A stretch of 37,038 nucleotides of DNA from an uncultured Bacteroidaceae bacterium (lineage in GTDB: Bacteria; Bacteroidota; Bacteroidia; Bacteroidales; Bacteroidaceae). Shown here one piece after another: positions 1-8,955 of this stretch. Below the pieces are notes generated by a model, which saw only the letters and a list, made by a program, of their open reading frames with translations, was not told the DNA's origin and made no database searches. The position numbers were made by a program, and so were the translations under genes. The stretch covers positions 1 through 37,038 of the forward strand of contig CAJOGQ010000019.1 in NCBI GenBank assembly GCA_905234125.1, given 5' to 3'. Position 1 is the stretch's first letter; every line of letters begins with the position of its first letter.

Positions 1-18
1 GAAATACCGGACAAGAAT

Positions 19-90
19 GGGAGGAGCCCCTGAGGTAGCCTTGAGGTGCTTCGGAGTTCTTCTTGAGGGAATCTTGAGGGAAAGGAGAGG
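19..90. repeat. G-rich imperfect repeat with 11-bp phase
   Basis: TGAGG-like cores recur in 11-bp phase: GGGAGG at 19, CTGAGG at 30, TTGAGG at 41, 63 and 74, GAGAGG at 85. The copy expected at 52 is degenerate. The first bases of the window (CCGGACAA at 7-14) match CCGGACAA at 37025-37032 in the array closing the window. A 68-codon ORF runs through here from 17 to 223, but its composition is repeat-driven and it matches no family I know. No gene is seen in 1-369. Confidence 0.55.
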
Positions 91-112
91 AGAAGGCGAC
101 GGCTTGATGGGA

Positions 113-153
113 GGATTGCGCGAAATGGGGGAAGGATTGCGTGAAATGGGGAA
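113..153. repeat. 21-bp tandem duplication
   Basis: Two copies of a 20-base unit start at 113 and 134, each reading GGATTGCG(C/T)GAAATGGGG, with very few differences. The 21-bp offset is close to twice the 11-bp phase of the preceding repeat, so this may be part of the same array. Confidence 0.6.
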
Positions 154-248
154 AGCGGCACAGAAATTGTTTCCAAATGAAAGGGAATTGGTGGTTTTTT
201 GCTACTTTTTTCACTTCTTTTAGTAAAAATGCATCAAAATGTTTGAAT

Positions 249-283
249 TTTGTTGGTTAATGTATTAAAAAGTGTTACCTTTG
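249..283 (+). promoter_or_regulatory. Promoter of the susCD-like operon
   Basis: The Bacteroidetes -7 element TACCTTTG lies at 276-283. Upstream are TTTG at 249-252 (23-bp spacer) and TTGG at 253-256 (19-bp spacer), either of which could be the -33 element. The predicted transcription start near 290 leaves an untranslated leader of about 80 bases before the ATG at 370. The last four bases of the -7 element begin the palindrome at 280-291. Confidence 0.7.
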
Positions 284-291
284 CCGGCAAA
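280..291. promoter_or_regulatory. 12-bp palindrome overlapping the -7 element, possible operator
   Basis: TTTGCCGGCAAA is a perfect palindrome whose left half is the TTTG of the -7 element and whose right half covers the expected transcription start. The same 12 bases occur at 17212-17223, in the same position relative to the promoter of the other TonB-linked barrel gene. Operator function is inferred from position only. Confidence 0.45.
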
Positions 292-369
292 ATAGATTCA
301 ACCGTAGAGGTCTGACATTTTTTACATTATTAATACTTAACTAATATTTATCAACTAATCACAAAAAGA

Positions 370-3300
370 ATGGAAAAAAGATTATGGTCGTTCCTTGCTA
401 TCTGTCTTATGACAGTGAGCATGGCGTTTGCCCAGAAGACAGTGACTGGTAAAGTCGTTGACGATCTGGGTGAACCTGTAGTTGGAGCATCGGTTCTTGT
501 GAAGGGTACCACGATAGGTTCTGCAACAGACCTGGACGGTAACTTCAACATCAAGAATGTTCCAAATTCTGCTACAACGTTGATGGTTTCATACATTGGT
601 ATGAAGACCAAAGAGGTTACCATCAAGCCCAACCTGAAGATCCTCCTCGAGAGTGACTCTAAGGCGCTGAATGACGTTATCGTCACAGCTTTGGGTATTA
701 AGCGTTCAGTGAAGGCGCTGGGTTACGCAGCCACCCAAGTGAAGGCTGAGGAAATCACAGAGGCTCGCACCAATGACATCATGTCGGGTCTGGCAGGTAA
801 GATTGCCGGTGTGCAAATCACAAGCACTTCTTCTGACCCTGGTGCATCTAATTCAGTTATCATTCGTGGTATCAGTTCGCTGAGCCAGACCAACCAGCCC
901 CTCTATGTGGTGGACGGTGTGCCATTGGATAACAGTACGCACCGCACTGGCGACGAGTTGAACAACGGTTTCGACTTTGGTAACGGTGCCAATGCAGTGA
1001 ACCCCGATGATGTGGAGAGCATGACTGTGCTGAAGGGTGCAGCCGCTACAGCTCTGTATGGTAGCCGTGCCGCCAATGGTGTCATCATGATCACCACCAA
1101 GTCTGGTAAAAAGGCCGCCAAGGGTATCGGCATCGAGTATAATGGTGGTGTGCAGTGGGAAACGGTGCTCCGTCTGCCTCAGATGCAGAACGATTTTGGT
1201 ATGGGTTGGTATGGTGACAAGACTGACATCGAGAATGGTTCTTGGGGTCCTGCTTTCGATGGTAGCGTTTTGAAATATGGTACCATCTACAACAACTCTC
1301 AGCTTATCAAGTCTTATTCGCCCATCAAGAACAACATCAAGGATTTCTTCGACACGGGCTTCAGATATAACAACAGCGTCAGCTTCAATGGTGCTTCTGA
1401 CGATGGCCGCAGCGATTTCTTCATTTCACTTAGTCAGATTAAGGAGAACGGTATTATCCCAACCGATGCTGACAGCTACAAGAAGTACACCTTCAGTGCC
1501 CGTGGCAGCCACAAGTACAAGGACTTCACATTCAGCACTTCTCTGAACTATGCTTACCAAAAGAACAACTTCGTTTCGACAGGTCAGAAGGTAGGTTCGA
1601 TGTATAACGCAGTGATGCAGACTCCTCGTGATATCAGTATCACTGATTTGAGGGATTTGGACGATCCATTTAACACTCCGGGTTACTACTACACGCCTTA
1701 CGGCATCACCAACCCTTACTGGGTGCTCAACAACTATAAGAACGAGTACGAAAGTGAGCGTTTCTACGGCAAACTCCAGTTGGACTATGACTTCCTGAAG
1801 TATTTCAAAGCCACTTACCGCTTTGGCCTCGACACCACAACGGGCCATAACAACGCTGGCACTCCAAATATGAAACTCCTCTTTGCTGACTCTTATTGGG
1901 GGCTGAATGATGATTCCACTTTCAAAGATGCCACAGGTTCTGCATATCAGCAGACCAACCGTAATCGCGAAATCAACCAAGATTTCTTCGTGACTTACGA
2001 CCAGCAGATTGATGAAGACTGGCACGTGAACGCCATCGCAGGTTTTAACGGCAACGAACGTAAATATTCTTATTTTGAGGCAGAAGTCACAGGCTTAACC
2101 ATCCCGACTTGGTATAATATCACCAACTCCGCAGAGATGCCAGTTGTTGACCAGTACGAGCGTCTGCGCCGTCTGGTGGGTGGCTATTTCCAGGGAGAAG
2201 TAGGATGGAAGGATATGGTCTATCTGACCGTAGCAGCCCGTAACGACTGGTCTTCCACCCTGCCAAAGGGCAACCGCTCTTTCTTCTATCCCGGCTTCAC
2301 TGGTTCATTCATTTTCTCTGAGTTGCTCAATGAGAAAATCATCAGCTTCGGTAAGTTCCGTGCCGCATGGGGTAAGACAGGTAACGACGCGACTCCTTAT
2401 ATGACTCGTTCAGTCTATGCACAGGCTGCTGCTTCTTCCACAGGCTTTGGTAATTCGAACTTCCCATTCGTGAAGACAGGCACTAACGCTTACACCGTGG
2501 GCAATATCATTGGTAGTACCGATCTCTCTCCTGAGATGACGTCTGAGACCGAATTGGGTCTGAACATGGCCTTTTTGCAGAACCGCTTGAGCTTCGACTT
2601 CGCATTCTACAACCGTGTTACCAACAAACAGATTGTTCAGATGGATATGGATCCATCTACTGGTTACAGCGTTTTAAACATGAACTTCGGTAAGATCCGT
2701 AACCGTGGTCTTGAGTTGCTCGTTGAGGGCACTCCCGTCAAGACTGGCGACTTCCAGTGGGATCTCACCTTCAACTGGACGAAGAACTGGAACAAGGTGC
2801 TCTCTCTGCCAGAAGGAATGGGCGGTGAATATTACATTGACGGTTTCAGCGGCTGTCAAATGTATGCTATCGAAGGACGCGAAATGGGTATCATCAAGAC
2901 TTACACCAGCCAGAAGACTGAGGACGGCAAGGTGATTGTAAATGAGAATGGTCTTCCTATCCAAACTAACGACCTGGTTGAAATCGGTTCTACTCAGTAT
3001 AAATATATGATGGGCTTTGGCACTCGTCTGCGCTACAAGGGCGTGACGCTCTCTGTTGACTTCGACTATCGCCAAGGTGGTCTGATGTTCTCACGTACCC
3101 GTGACATCTCTTTGTTCACAGGTAACGCTATTCAGACAGCTTACAACAACCGTAACCCTTGGATTGTTCCAAATTCCGTTGTAGAAGTTGGTGCTGATGC
3201 TGACGGCAATCCTATCTACGAGGAAAACACAACTCCACTTGATCCCAACAACATCTTCACCTATTGGGACAATGGTGGTTACAACATGGATGCTGACCAC

Positions 3301-3561
3301 TTGATCAGCAAGACTTACCTCAAACTTCGCACCCTCACTCTCAGTTGGAATCTGCCCAAGAAGTGGCTGGCAAAGACTTTCCTGAGCGATGTTCGCCTGT
3401 CATTCTTCGGCAACAACCTCTTCGTGTGGACACCATCGAGCAACACATTCATTGATCCAGAACTCACTTCTTGGGGTAACGACCTCGAAGGTAGCTTCGG
3501 TGAATACAGTGCCAACCCAAGTTCACGCAAGTTCGGTTTCAATCTTCAGGTTAAATTCTAA
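370..3561 (+). CDS. SusC/RagA-family TonB-linked outer membrane transporter
   Basis: This 1063-residue protein is an outer-membrane importer that would work with the SusD-like lipoprotein encoded next. A signal peptide ends at about residue 21 (AFAQ). A carboxypeptidase-regulatory-like beta domain follows (about 24-100), then the plug, recognised by VTALGIKRSVKALGYA near residue 105 and the RGISSL and LYVVDGVPLDN blocks. The remainder is a beta-barrel ending in a phenylalanine (LQVKF), typical of outer-membrane barrels. Length is normal for the family. It is the first gene of a four-gene unit whose order (SusC, SusD, Ig-like lipoprotein, small lipoprotein) matches the BT2264-BT2261 locus of B. 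thetaiotaomicron, whose SusCD complex was found with bound peptides. Peptide import is therefore inferred; no glycosidase lies nearby. Confidence 0.95.
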   Translation: MEKRLWSFLAICLMTVSMAFAQKTVTGKVVDDLGEPVVGASVLVKGTTIGSATDLDGNFNIKNVPNSATTLMVSYIGMKTKEVTIKPNLKILLESDSKALNDVIVTALGIKRSVKALGYAATQVKAEEITEARTNDIMSGLAGKIAGVQITSTSSDPGASNSVIIRGISSLSQTNQPLYVVDGVPLDNSTHRTGDELNNGFDFGNGANAVNPDDVESMTVLKGAAATALYGSRAANGVIMITTKSGKKAAKGIGIEYNGGVQWETVLRLPQMQNDFGMGWYGDKTDIENGSWGPAFDGSVLKYGTIYNNSQLIKSYSPIKNNIKDFFDTGFRYNNSVSFNGASDDGRSDFFISLSQIKENGIIPTDADSYKKYTFSARGSHKYKDFTFSTSLNYAYQKNNFVSTGQKVGSMYNAVMQTPRDISITDLRDLDDPFNTPGYYYTPYGITNPYWVLNNYKNEYESERFYGKLQLDYDFLKYFKATYRFGLDTTTGHNNAGTPNMKLLFADSYWGLNDDSTFKDATGSAYQQTNRNREINQDFFVTYDQQIDEDWHVNAIAGFNGNERKYSYFEAEVTGLTIPTWYNITNSAEMPVVDQYERLRRLVGGYFQGEVGWKDMVYLTVAARNDWSSTLPKGNRSFFYPGFTGSFIFSELLNEKIISFGKFRAAWGKTGNDATPYMTRSVYAQAAASSTGFGNSNFPFVKTGTNAYTVGNIIGSTDLSPEMTSETELGLNMAFLQNRLSFDFAFYNRVTNKQIVQMDMDPSTGYSVLNMNFGKIRNRGLELLVEGTPVKTGDFQWDLTFNWTKNWNKVLSLPEGMGGEYYIDGFSGCQMYAIEGREMGIIKTYTSQKTEDGKVIVNENGLPIQTNDLVEIGSTQYKYMMGFGTRLRYKGVTLSVDFDYRQGGLMFSRTRDISLFTGNAIQTAYNNRNPWIVPNSVVEVGADADGNPIYEENTTPLDPNNIFTYWDNGGYNMDADHLISKTYLKLRTLTLSWNLPKKWLAKTFLSDVRLSFFGNNLFVWTPSSNTFIDPELTSWGNDLEGSFGEYSANPSSRKFGFNLQVKF

Positions 3562-3579
3562 ACGATGCAAAGAAAATAT

Positions 3580-5070
3580 ATGAAAAAGATATTATCAATC
3601 GCTTTGTCAAGCATGCTGTTGCTCACAGCCTGCGATCTGGATATCAACGACGATCCGAACCATCCAGAAAGCTCGACTGTGACCACCGACTTGATTTTCC
3701 CTGCAGCGGAAAACGCCATTGCCGATGTCATCGGTGATGATATGTTCACCAATGCGGGCTTCTTCGCTCAATATTTTGAGCAGATGCCCACAGCAAACCA
3801 ATACAACGACATTGCCGAGTTGAACATCAACGAAGGTAAGGGTCTCTTCAACCGTGACTACCATCTGCTCTATGCGGGTGCCTTGACTGACCTGAAGGAT
3901 ATCGTCGACCGCTCAACTAATACAGCCGATATCTTCGCTTGCACCGTTTTGCGTGCATACGCCTTTCAGGTAATTGTCGATTGCCAAGGCGAAGCTCCTT
4001 ACACAGAGGCTTTGCAGGGTGCATCCAACACCATGCCCAAGTGGGACGATGGCCAAACCATCTATGAAGGTGTGCTCGCCGAGTTAGACGAGGCAGAGAA
4101 CAATCTTGAAGCAGATGATATCATGACGCTGAGAGATGACCTACTGGACAAAGATCTGGCTGAGTGGCGTGGCTTTGCCAATGCGCTCCGTCTGCGTATG
4201 CTGTTCCGTCTTATCGATGGTGGCGTGAATGTAGATGCCAACACAAACAAGGTGAAGGAACTGGTGAACAACAACAACTTCATCACCCAGGATGTCACTT
4301 GGGATGTGTACTCCAATGCGGAACATCAGTACAATCCTTGGTACGACTGCTCGAAAACGTTAAATGCCGACAACCACTGCGCAGCCTTTCCTATCATTGC
4401 GTACATGGGTGGAACAGAAGACCCCCGTATCTCCTACGCATTTGCGCCATGCACATACGACAATAGCTACACAGGTCAGCTCCCTGGCGCCAAGACCAAA
4501 GAGCCCGGCTGGTTGGGACTCACCACTGCCGAGTATCAGAACGACCGCGTGAGCAACGTCAAGTACGATGCGTTTAGTTTCGCTCCTATCTACTTCTACA
4601 CGATGTCTGAACTTCAATTCCTTATCGCTGAGGCAGAGCTTCGCTTCAACAACGACGATGCCGCAGCCCAAGCTGCATACGAAGCAGGCGTCAAGGCAGA
4701 CTTCGCATCGAAGGAAGCTGACGATGTGGACACATTCCTCAGTGGTTGGGGTGAATGGAAGGGTTCTAAAGATGAGAAACTCAAGCTGATCTACATGCAG
4801 AAGTGGGTGGCACTCTTTATGCGCGACCATTTAGAAGCATGGACTGAGGCACGTCGTACCGACACGCCTGCCCTGTCTCCTTATAGCGGTGAACAAATTG
4901 CCAATAACCCTGACTTGTATAATCCCGGCGACTTTATTGTTCCAGCTGTGAACCAATACGGTAAAGGTGGCCTCTGCAAGCGCGTTCCTTACTCAAGTGA
5001 CGCACGTTCTACCAACCAAAACACGCCTACTGCCAAGGGCATTGACACGCCTGTGTTCTGGGACAAATAA
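3580..5070 (+). CDS. SusD/RagB-like surface lipoprotein
   Basis: A 496-residue lipoprotein of the SusD/RagB family (closest to the SusD-like_2 type), the substrate-capturing lid over the SusC barrel. The start at 3580 is preferred over the in-frame ATG at 3565 because it gives a clean lipoprotein leader, MKKILSIALSSMLLLTAC, with the acylated cysteine followed by DLDINDDPNHP, an acidic stretch typical of surface-exported Bacteroidetes lipoproteins. Helical TPR-like features include the NEGKGLFNRDYHLLYAGALTD region and the late MSELQFLIAEAELRF block seen in most SusD proteins. It follows susC after 18 bases, so the two are surely co-transcribed. Ligand type cannot be read from sequence; peptide is inferred from the operon pattern. 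Confidence 0.93.
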   Translation: MKKILSIALSSMLLLTACDLDINDDPNHPESSTVTTDLIFPAAENAIADVIGDDMFTNAGFFAQYFEQMPTANQYNDIAELNINEGKGLFNRDYHLLYAGALTDLKDIVDRSTNTADIFACTVLRAYAFQVIVDCQGEAPYTEALQGASNTMPKWDDGQTIYEGVLAELDEAENNLEADDIMTLRDDLLDKDLAEWRGFANALRLRMLFRLIDGGVNVDANTNKVKELVNNNNFITQDVTWDVYSNAEHQYNPWYDCSKTLNADNHCAAFPIIAYMGGTEDPRISYAFAPCTYDNSYTGQLPGAKTKEPGWLGLTTAEYQNDRVSNVKYDAFSFAPIYFYTMSELQFLIAEAELRFNNDDAAAQAAYEAGVKADFASKEADDVDTFLSGWGEWKGSKDEKLKLIYMQKWVALFMRDHLEAWTEARRTDTPALSPYSGEQIANNPDLYNPGDFIVPAVNQYGKGGLCKRVPYSSDARSTNQNTPTAKGIDTPVFWDK

Positions 5071-5113
5071 TTCATCCAAGTAAAGTAATCAAATCGTTAT
5101 TTACACTGAATTT

Positions 5114-5839
5114 ATGAAAAAGTTTTTAATATATTCGCTCTCAGTCGGCATGATGGCACTCAGCTTGCTTTCATGCAACGACGGCAACGACGAGCACACA
5201 GATAAGCGCGTCACCTACTATGCGACATTAGAGCTCAATGGTGCCGAGTATATGGTGGTAGATAAAGGTTCCACCTACGAAGAGCCAGGCTTCTCTGCCG
5301 AAATGCAGGGTGAGGATGCCAGCGACAAGGTCGTTGTCAATTCCAACGTCGATACCAGTACATCAGGTGTTTATTCTGTCGCCTACTCTATCGTCAATGC
5401 CGATGGTTTCTCTGTTGAGAAAGTGCGCACCGTCGTTGTGCTCGACCCCAATGATCCCGTTGAAGGTATCTATCAGACCAGCAGCGATGCTTATCGCGAC
5501 TACAAAGGTACCCTCACCAACTATGGTGGTCCCTTCGAAGTGCTCATCTTCAACAATGGCGACGGCTCTTATTACTTCGAAGACCTGATGGCAGGTTGGT
5601 ACTGCCAGCGTGCAGGCTATGGTGCAGACTATTGCATGTATTCCTACGTATCCATCAACGAAGATGGTTCATTGGAACTGCTTGACAGCTCTGTGCCAGG
5701 ATGGGGTGATGCAGCTGATGCTCTGGAAGGAACTTACGACTCAGCTACTAGCAAATTCACCTACGTGCTGACGTATGCAAATGGTGATATCATCTTCCAC
5801 GTGACTTTGGAGAAAGAGGGTCTCGAGGAGGAGGAGTAA
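5114..5839 (+). CDS. Surface lipoprotein with Ig-like (DUF5011/DUF5012-type) domain, BT_2262-like
   Basis: A 241-residue lipoprotein. The leader MKKFLIYSLSVGMMALSLLSC gives an acylated cysteine at residue 21, followed by the acidic stretch NDGNDEH. Residues about 35-112 fit an Ig-like domain of the DUF5011/Cry22Aa type, recognised by VDKGSTYEEPGFSA, VDTSTSGVYSVAYSI and the closing VRTVVVLDP. The C-terminal half is tyrosine- and glycine-rich and probably beta-structured. The architecture matches BT_2262-like proteins, which accompany peptide-type SusCD pairs. An accessory substrate-binding role at the cell surface is inferred. It lies 43 bases after the SusD gene. Confidence 0.75.
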   Translation: MKKFLIYSLSVGMMALSLLSCNDGNDEHTDKRVTYYATLELNGAEYMVVDKGSTYEEPGFSAEMQGEDASDKVVVNSNVDTSTSGVYSVAYSIVNADGFSVEKVRTVVVLDPNDPVEGIYQTSSDAYRDYKGTLTNYGGPFEVLIFNNGDGSYYFEDLMAGWYCQRAGYGADYCMYSYVSINEDGSLELLDSSVPGWGDAADALEGTYDSATSKFTYVLTYANGDIIFHVTLEKEGLEEEE

Positions 5840-5871
5840 TCTAATGAAATAGATACTAACGAAGAATAAAA

Positions 5872-6402
5872 ATGAACATTATGAAGAAGATATTTTCAGC
5901 AATCATGATAGCAGCCGCTGCTATGCTTGGTGCCACCTCATGTAGCACTGAGACCAACGAGTCGGCTGGAGGCACAGCTGTGCAGGACATGGCTGGTAAA
6001 TGGGATGTTGTGATCGATGTGATGGAAGTGGACGAAAATGGCGACACTATCCACTATGGCGACTACTACAACTATGGAACCCTTTCGTTCTTCACCTACA
6101 ACACGAACGACAACAGCAGTGACTTCATCTATGTGGATGACCTCGGCAAGTTCTGGACAGTGAAGGCAAAGGTGGGATGTGACCTTTCTAACCTCACCTT
6201 CTTTGCTGACAATGCAGATAACCTGTATGCCAGTGAAGAAGAGCCTGAGACTTGCAAAGTGTCAGGACGTGTGATGCCAGGCGCAGCCACTAACCTGCAC
6301 GGTAAGCCCAACGACAGTATCTACGTAGATTTCGAGTTCAGTTTAGACCCCGGCGTGATTTACCGTTATGCTGGTCAGCGCTACACAGGTTTCTACGAGT
6401 AA
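5872..6402 (+). CDS. Small lipoprotein of the lipid-binding putative hydrolase family, BT_2261-like
   Basis: A 176-residue lipoprotein, last gene of the susCD-like unit. The leader MKKIFSAIMIAAAAMLGATSC begins at residue 4, so translation may start at 5881 rather than 5872. After the cysteine come an STETNES linker and a single beta-rich domain with the DMAGKWDVVIDV opening and the closing RYAGQRYTGFYE, which I associate with PF12888. The name hydrolase is historical; I see no catalytic motif. A strong terminator 42 bases downstream closes the operon. Confidence 0.7.
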   Translation: MNIMKKIFSAIMIAAAAMLGATSCSTETNESAGGTAVQDMAGKWDVVIDVMEVDENGDTIHYGDYYNYGTLSFFTYNTNDNSSDFIYVDDLGKFWTVKAKVGCDLSNLTFFADNADNLYASEEEPETCKVSGRVMPGAATNLHGKPNDSIYVDFEFSLDPGVIYRYAGQRYTGFYE

Positions 6403-6443
6403 TACAAGTAAGAAACGGCGATTGGACATTACCAATCCCTCAG

Positions 6444-6482
6444 AAAAAGTGGTAGGATGAACGAATCCTGCCACTTTTTTTT
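6444..6482 (+). terminator. Rho-independent terminator of the susCD-like operon
   Basis: The arms AAAAAGTGGTAGGAT (6444-6458) and ATCCTGCCACTTTTT (6465-6479) pair over 15 positions with one G-U pair around the loop GAACGA, followed by further T residues to 6482. Confidence 0.9.
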
Positions 6483-6513
6483 GTATTCCCTTCGTGGTTC
6501 GGCAGAAAACCAT

Positions 6514-6521
6514 TAACTTTG
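6514..6521 (+). promoter_or_regulatory. -7 element of the AraC-type regulator gene
   Basis: TAACTTTG fits the Bacteroidetes -7 consensus and ends only eight bases before the ATG at 6530. The nearest TTTG upstream (6480-6483) is 30 bp away, too far for a standard -33. If used, this promoter would start transcription at or very near the ATG. Confidence 0.5.
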
Positions 6522-6529
6522 TAGGCGAA

Positions 6530-6880
6530 ATGGACAAGAAGGATTCACACAAAGGAAAGATTGATGCCATTCTCATCAAAGGGAAGCGGTATTGTGACCC
6601 CGATTTCTCTGCTAAACAGTTGAGCGAGGAGTTGGGCGTGTCGGCATCACAACTATCACGCATCCTCAAAGACGAGTATGGGATGACCTATACAGACATC
6701 GTACACTACCAGCGTGTGCAGGATGCGATACGGCATCTAAGAGACCAACGTTTCGCCCCCTACTCCATCGATGACATCGGAAGGTTGGTGGGCTTCAAGA
6801 ACAGGCAGTCTTTCTTCACCGCCTTCAAGAAGGTGTCAGGAACGACTCCTGAAAGAATACGACAAAGAGAACTCTTCTAA
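6530..6880 (+). CDS. Minimal AraC-type helix-turn-helix regulator
   Basis: A 116-residue protein that is essentially only the AraC DNA-binding domain. The first helix-turn-helix is FSAKQLSEELGVSASQLSRILKD; the second is SIDDIGRLVGFKNRQSFFTAFKK, ending in the conserved G-TPERIRQREL signature. No sensor domain or membrane segment is present. The ATG at 6530 is preferred over an upstream in-frame GTG at 6494 because the -7 element lies between them. It sits directly before the exported peptidase gene (11 bases) and after the importer operon, so control of one or both is plausible but inferred. It may have lost a larger N-terminal sensor part. Confidence 0.8.
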   Translation: MDKKDSHKGKIDAILIKGKRYCDPDFSAKQLSEELGVSASQLSRILKDEYGMTYTDIVHYQRVQDAIRHLRDQRFAPYSIDDIGRLVGFKNRQSFFTAFKKVSGTTPERIRQRELF

Positions 6881-6891
6881 ATCGAAATAAA

Positions 6892-8955
6892 ATGAATAAA
6901 GCAGTAAAAACAATGATGATGACAGCATTGATGGCTGTAACGACGGGCACCGTATGTGCCGAACAGCCAGCCCACGCGTTGGGCGAAGGTTCATTGCGGA
7001 CTGACACCCCAACCCAGATGGCGGGCAAGAAAGAAAAGAAGTTTGAATACAGCAACGAACGGTTTGCCGATCTCCAGATGCTTCGCTACAAAGTGGAGGG
7101 ATTTGAGCAGTTGACCCTGAAGCAGAAGACTTTCATTTACTATCTGCAAGAGGCTGCGCTGTATGGTCGCGACATCCTGTTCGACCAGAATGGCAAGTAC
7201 AACCTGCGCATCCGCAAGATGCTAGAGGATGTGTATGTGAACTATCAGGGCGACCGCGAAAGCCAGAACTTCAAGGCAATGGAGGAATATCTGAAGCGCG
7301 TATGGTTCTCCAACGGCATTCATCACCACTATGGCTGCGAGAAGTTCGTGCCAGGATTCACTCGCCGTTGGTTGCAGGACTGTGCCGTTTGTTCCGATGA
7401 AATCGCCAATGTCATCTTCAATCCGAACGTGTTGCAGAAGCGTGTGAACCTAGCAGAAGGGGCAGACCTTGTGAAGACCAGCGCCAGCAACTACTACGAC
7501 AATGTGACACAGGCAGAAGCAGAAAAGTTCTATGCCAAGCAGAAGGCAGAGGGCGATTCACTCCACCCCGTGATGTATGGCATGAATTCACGCCTTGTCA
7601 AGAACAAAAATGGCGAACTCATCGAGAAAAAGTGGACAATAGACGGACTCTATGGCCCTGCCATCAAGAAGATTGTGGAGAACCTGAAATTGGCACGGCC
7701 TTTCGCAGAGGACGAGCAACAGCAAAAGGTGATTGACCTACTCATCTCTTATTATGAGACAGGCGACTTGAAAACCTTCGACCAATATTCCATTGCTTGG
7801 GTGGAGAACACAGCCCCATTGGTGGACTTCGTCAACGGTTTCATCGAGTGTTATGGAGACCCATTGGGCTTGAAGTGCTCTTGGGAGAGCATCGTGAACT
7901 TCAAAGACCTTGAAGCCACCAGGCGCACAGAGACATTGAGCGCCAATGCACAATGGTTTGAAGACCATTCACCCGTGGCTCCTGAATTCAAGAAGGAGAA
8001 GGTGAAGGGCATCACGGCCAAGGTCATCAAGGCAGCCATCCTTGCAGGTGATCTTTATCCATCAACGGCCATCGGCATCAACCTGCCCAACAGCAATTGG
8101 GTTCGTGCCGAACATGGTTCAAAATCTGTGACCATCGGCAATCTGACAGATGCTTACAACCAGGCAGCGAAGGGCAACGGTATGTTGCAAGAGTTCGCCT
8201 ACGGCAAAGAAGAGATTGAGTTGGTGGAGAAATATGGCGATTTGACCGACGATTTGCACACTGACCTGCACGAATGTTTAGGTCATGGAAGCGGCAAACT
8301 CTTGGATGGTGTCGATGGCGACAGCCTTAAGGCATACGGAAGCACTATCGAGGAAGCCCGTGCAGACCTCTTTGCGCTCTACTATCTGGCAGACCCCAAA
8401 CTGGTGGAGTTGGGTTTAGTGCCCAATGCAGAGGCTTACAAGGCCAGCTACATCGCACAGATGCAGAACGGCCTGCTCACCCAGTTGGTACGCATCAACT
8501 TGGGCAATAACATAGAGGAGGCACACATGCGCAACCGTGCCCTCATTGCACGTTGGGCATACGAGCATGGCAAGGCCGACAACGTGATGGAATTAGTGAA
8601 GCGCGACGGCAAGACCTTCGTGAAGATCAATGACTATCAGAAACTGCGTGGGCTCTTTGGCGAACTGCTTGCAGAGATTCAACGTGTGAAGTCAACGGGT
8701 GACTTCAAGGGTGCCCAAACGCTTGTGGAGACATACGGTGTGAAGATTGACCCTGAACTCCACAAGGAAATCCTCGACCGCTACGCCAAACTCAACATCG
8801 CCCCCTATAAGGGTTTCATCAATCCTGTCTATACCGCAGTACGCGATGCACAAGGCAACATCACCGATGTGACCATCTCCTACACGGAAGGATATGCCGA
8901 GCAGATGCTTCGCTACAGCAAGGACTACTCCACCCTGCCCCTCATCAATGAATAA
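6892..8955 (+). CDS. Exported dipeptidyl peptidase III (family M49)
   Basis: A 687-residue zinc peptidase that removes dipeptides from the N-terminus of short peptides. The M49 zinc motif HECLGH is at residues 460-465 and the second ligand motif EEARAD at 487-492, the expected spacing. The N-terminus MNKAVKTMMMTALMAVTTGTVCAEQ is a signal peptide with likely cleavage after VCA. The cysteine lacks a good lipobox, so a soluble periplasmic enzyme is more likely than a lipoprotein. Length fits bacterial DPP III. It lies just after the peptide-type SusCD locus and behind the AraC-type regulator. Processing of peptides imported by that locus is inferred. Its last bases overlap the next gene. Confidence 0.93.
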   Translation: MNKAVKTMMMTALMAVTTGTVCAEQPAHALGEGSLRTDTPTQMAGKKEKKFEYSNERFADLQMLRYKVEGFEQLTLKQKTFIYYLQEAALYGRDILFDQNGKYNLRIRKMLEDVYVNYQGDRESQNFKAMEEYLKRVWFSNGIHHHYGCEKFVPGFTRRWLQDCAVCSDEIANVIFNPNVLQKRVNLAEGADLVKTSASNYYDNVTQAEAEKFYAKQKAEGDSLHPVMYGMNSRLVKNKNGELIEKKWTIDGLYGPAIKKIVENLKLARPFAEDEQQQKVIDLLISYYETGDLKTFDQYSIAWVENTAPLVDFVNGFIECYGDPLGLKCSWESIVNFKDLEATRRTETLSANAQWFEDHSPVAPEFKKEKVKGITAKVIKAAILAGDLYPSTAIGINLPNSNWVRAEHGSKSVTIGNLTDAYNQAAKGNGMLQEFAYGKEEIELVEKYGDLTDDLHTDLHECLGHGSGKLLDGVDGDSLKAYGSTIEEARADLFALYYLADPKLVELGLVPNAEAYKASYIAQMQNGLLTQLVRINLGNNIEEAHMRNRALIARWAYEHGKADNVMELVKRDGKTFVKINDYQKLRGLFGELLAEIQRVKSTGDFKGAQTLVETYGVKIDPELHKEILDRYAKLNIAPYKGFINPVYTAVRDAQGNITDVTISYTEGYAEQMLRYSKDYSTLPLINE

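Noticed and set aside
17..223. 68-codon ORF at the window start
   Set aside because: Its sequence is the translation of phased G-rich repeats and it ends in an unrelated AT-rich stretch; no family resemblance.
1426..2025. 199-codon antisense ORF within the SusC-like gene
   Set aside because: Shadow of the SusC coding frame without recognisable features.
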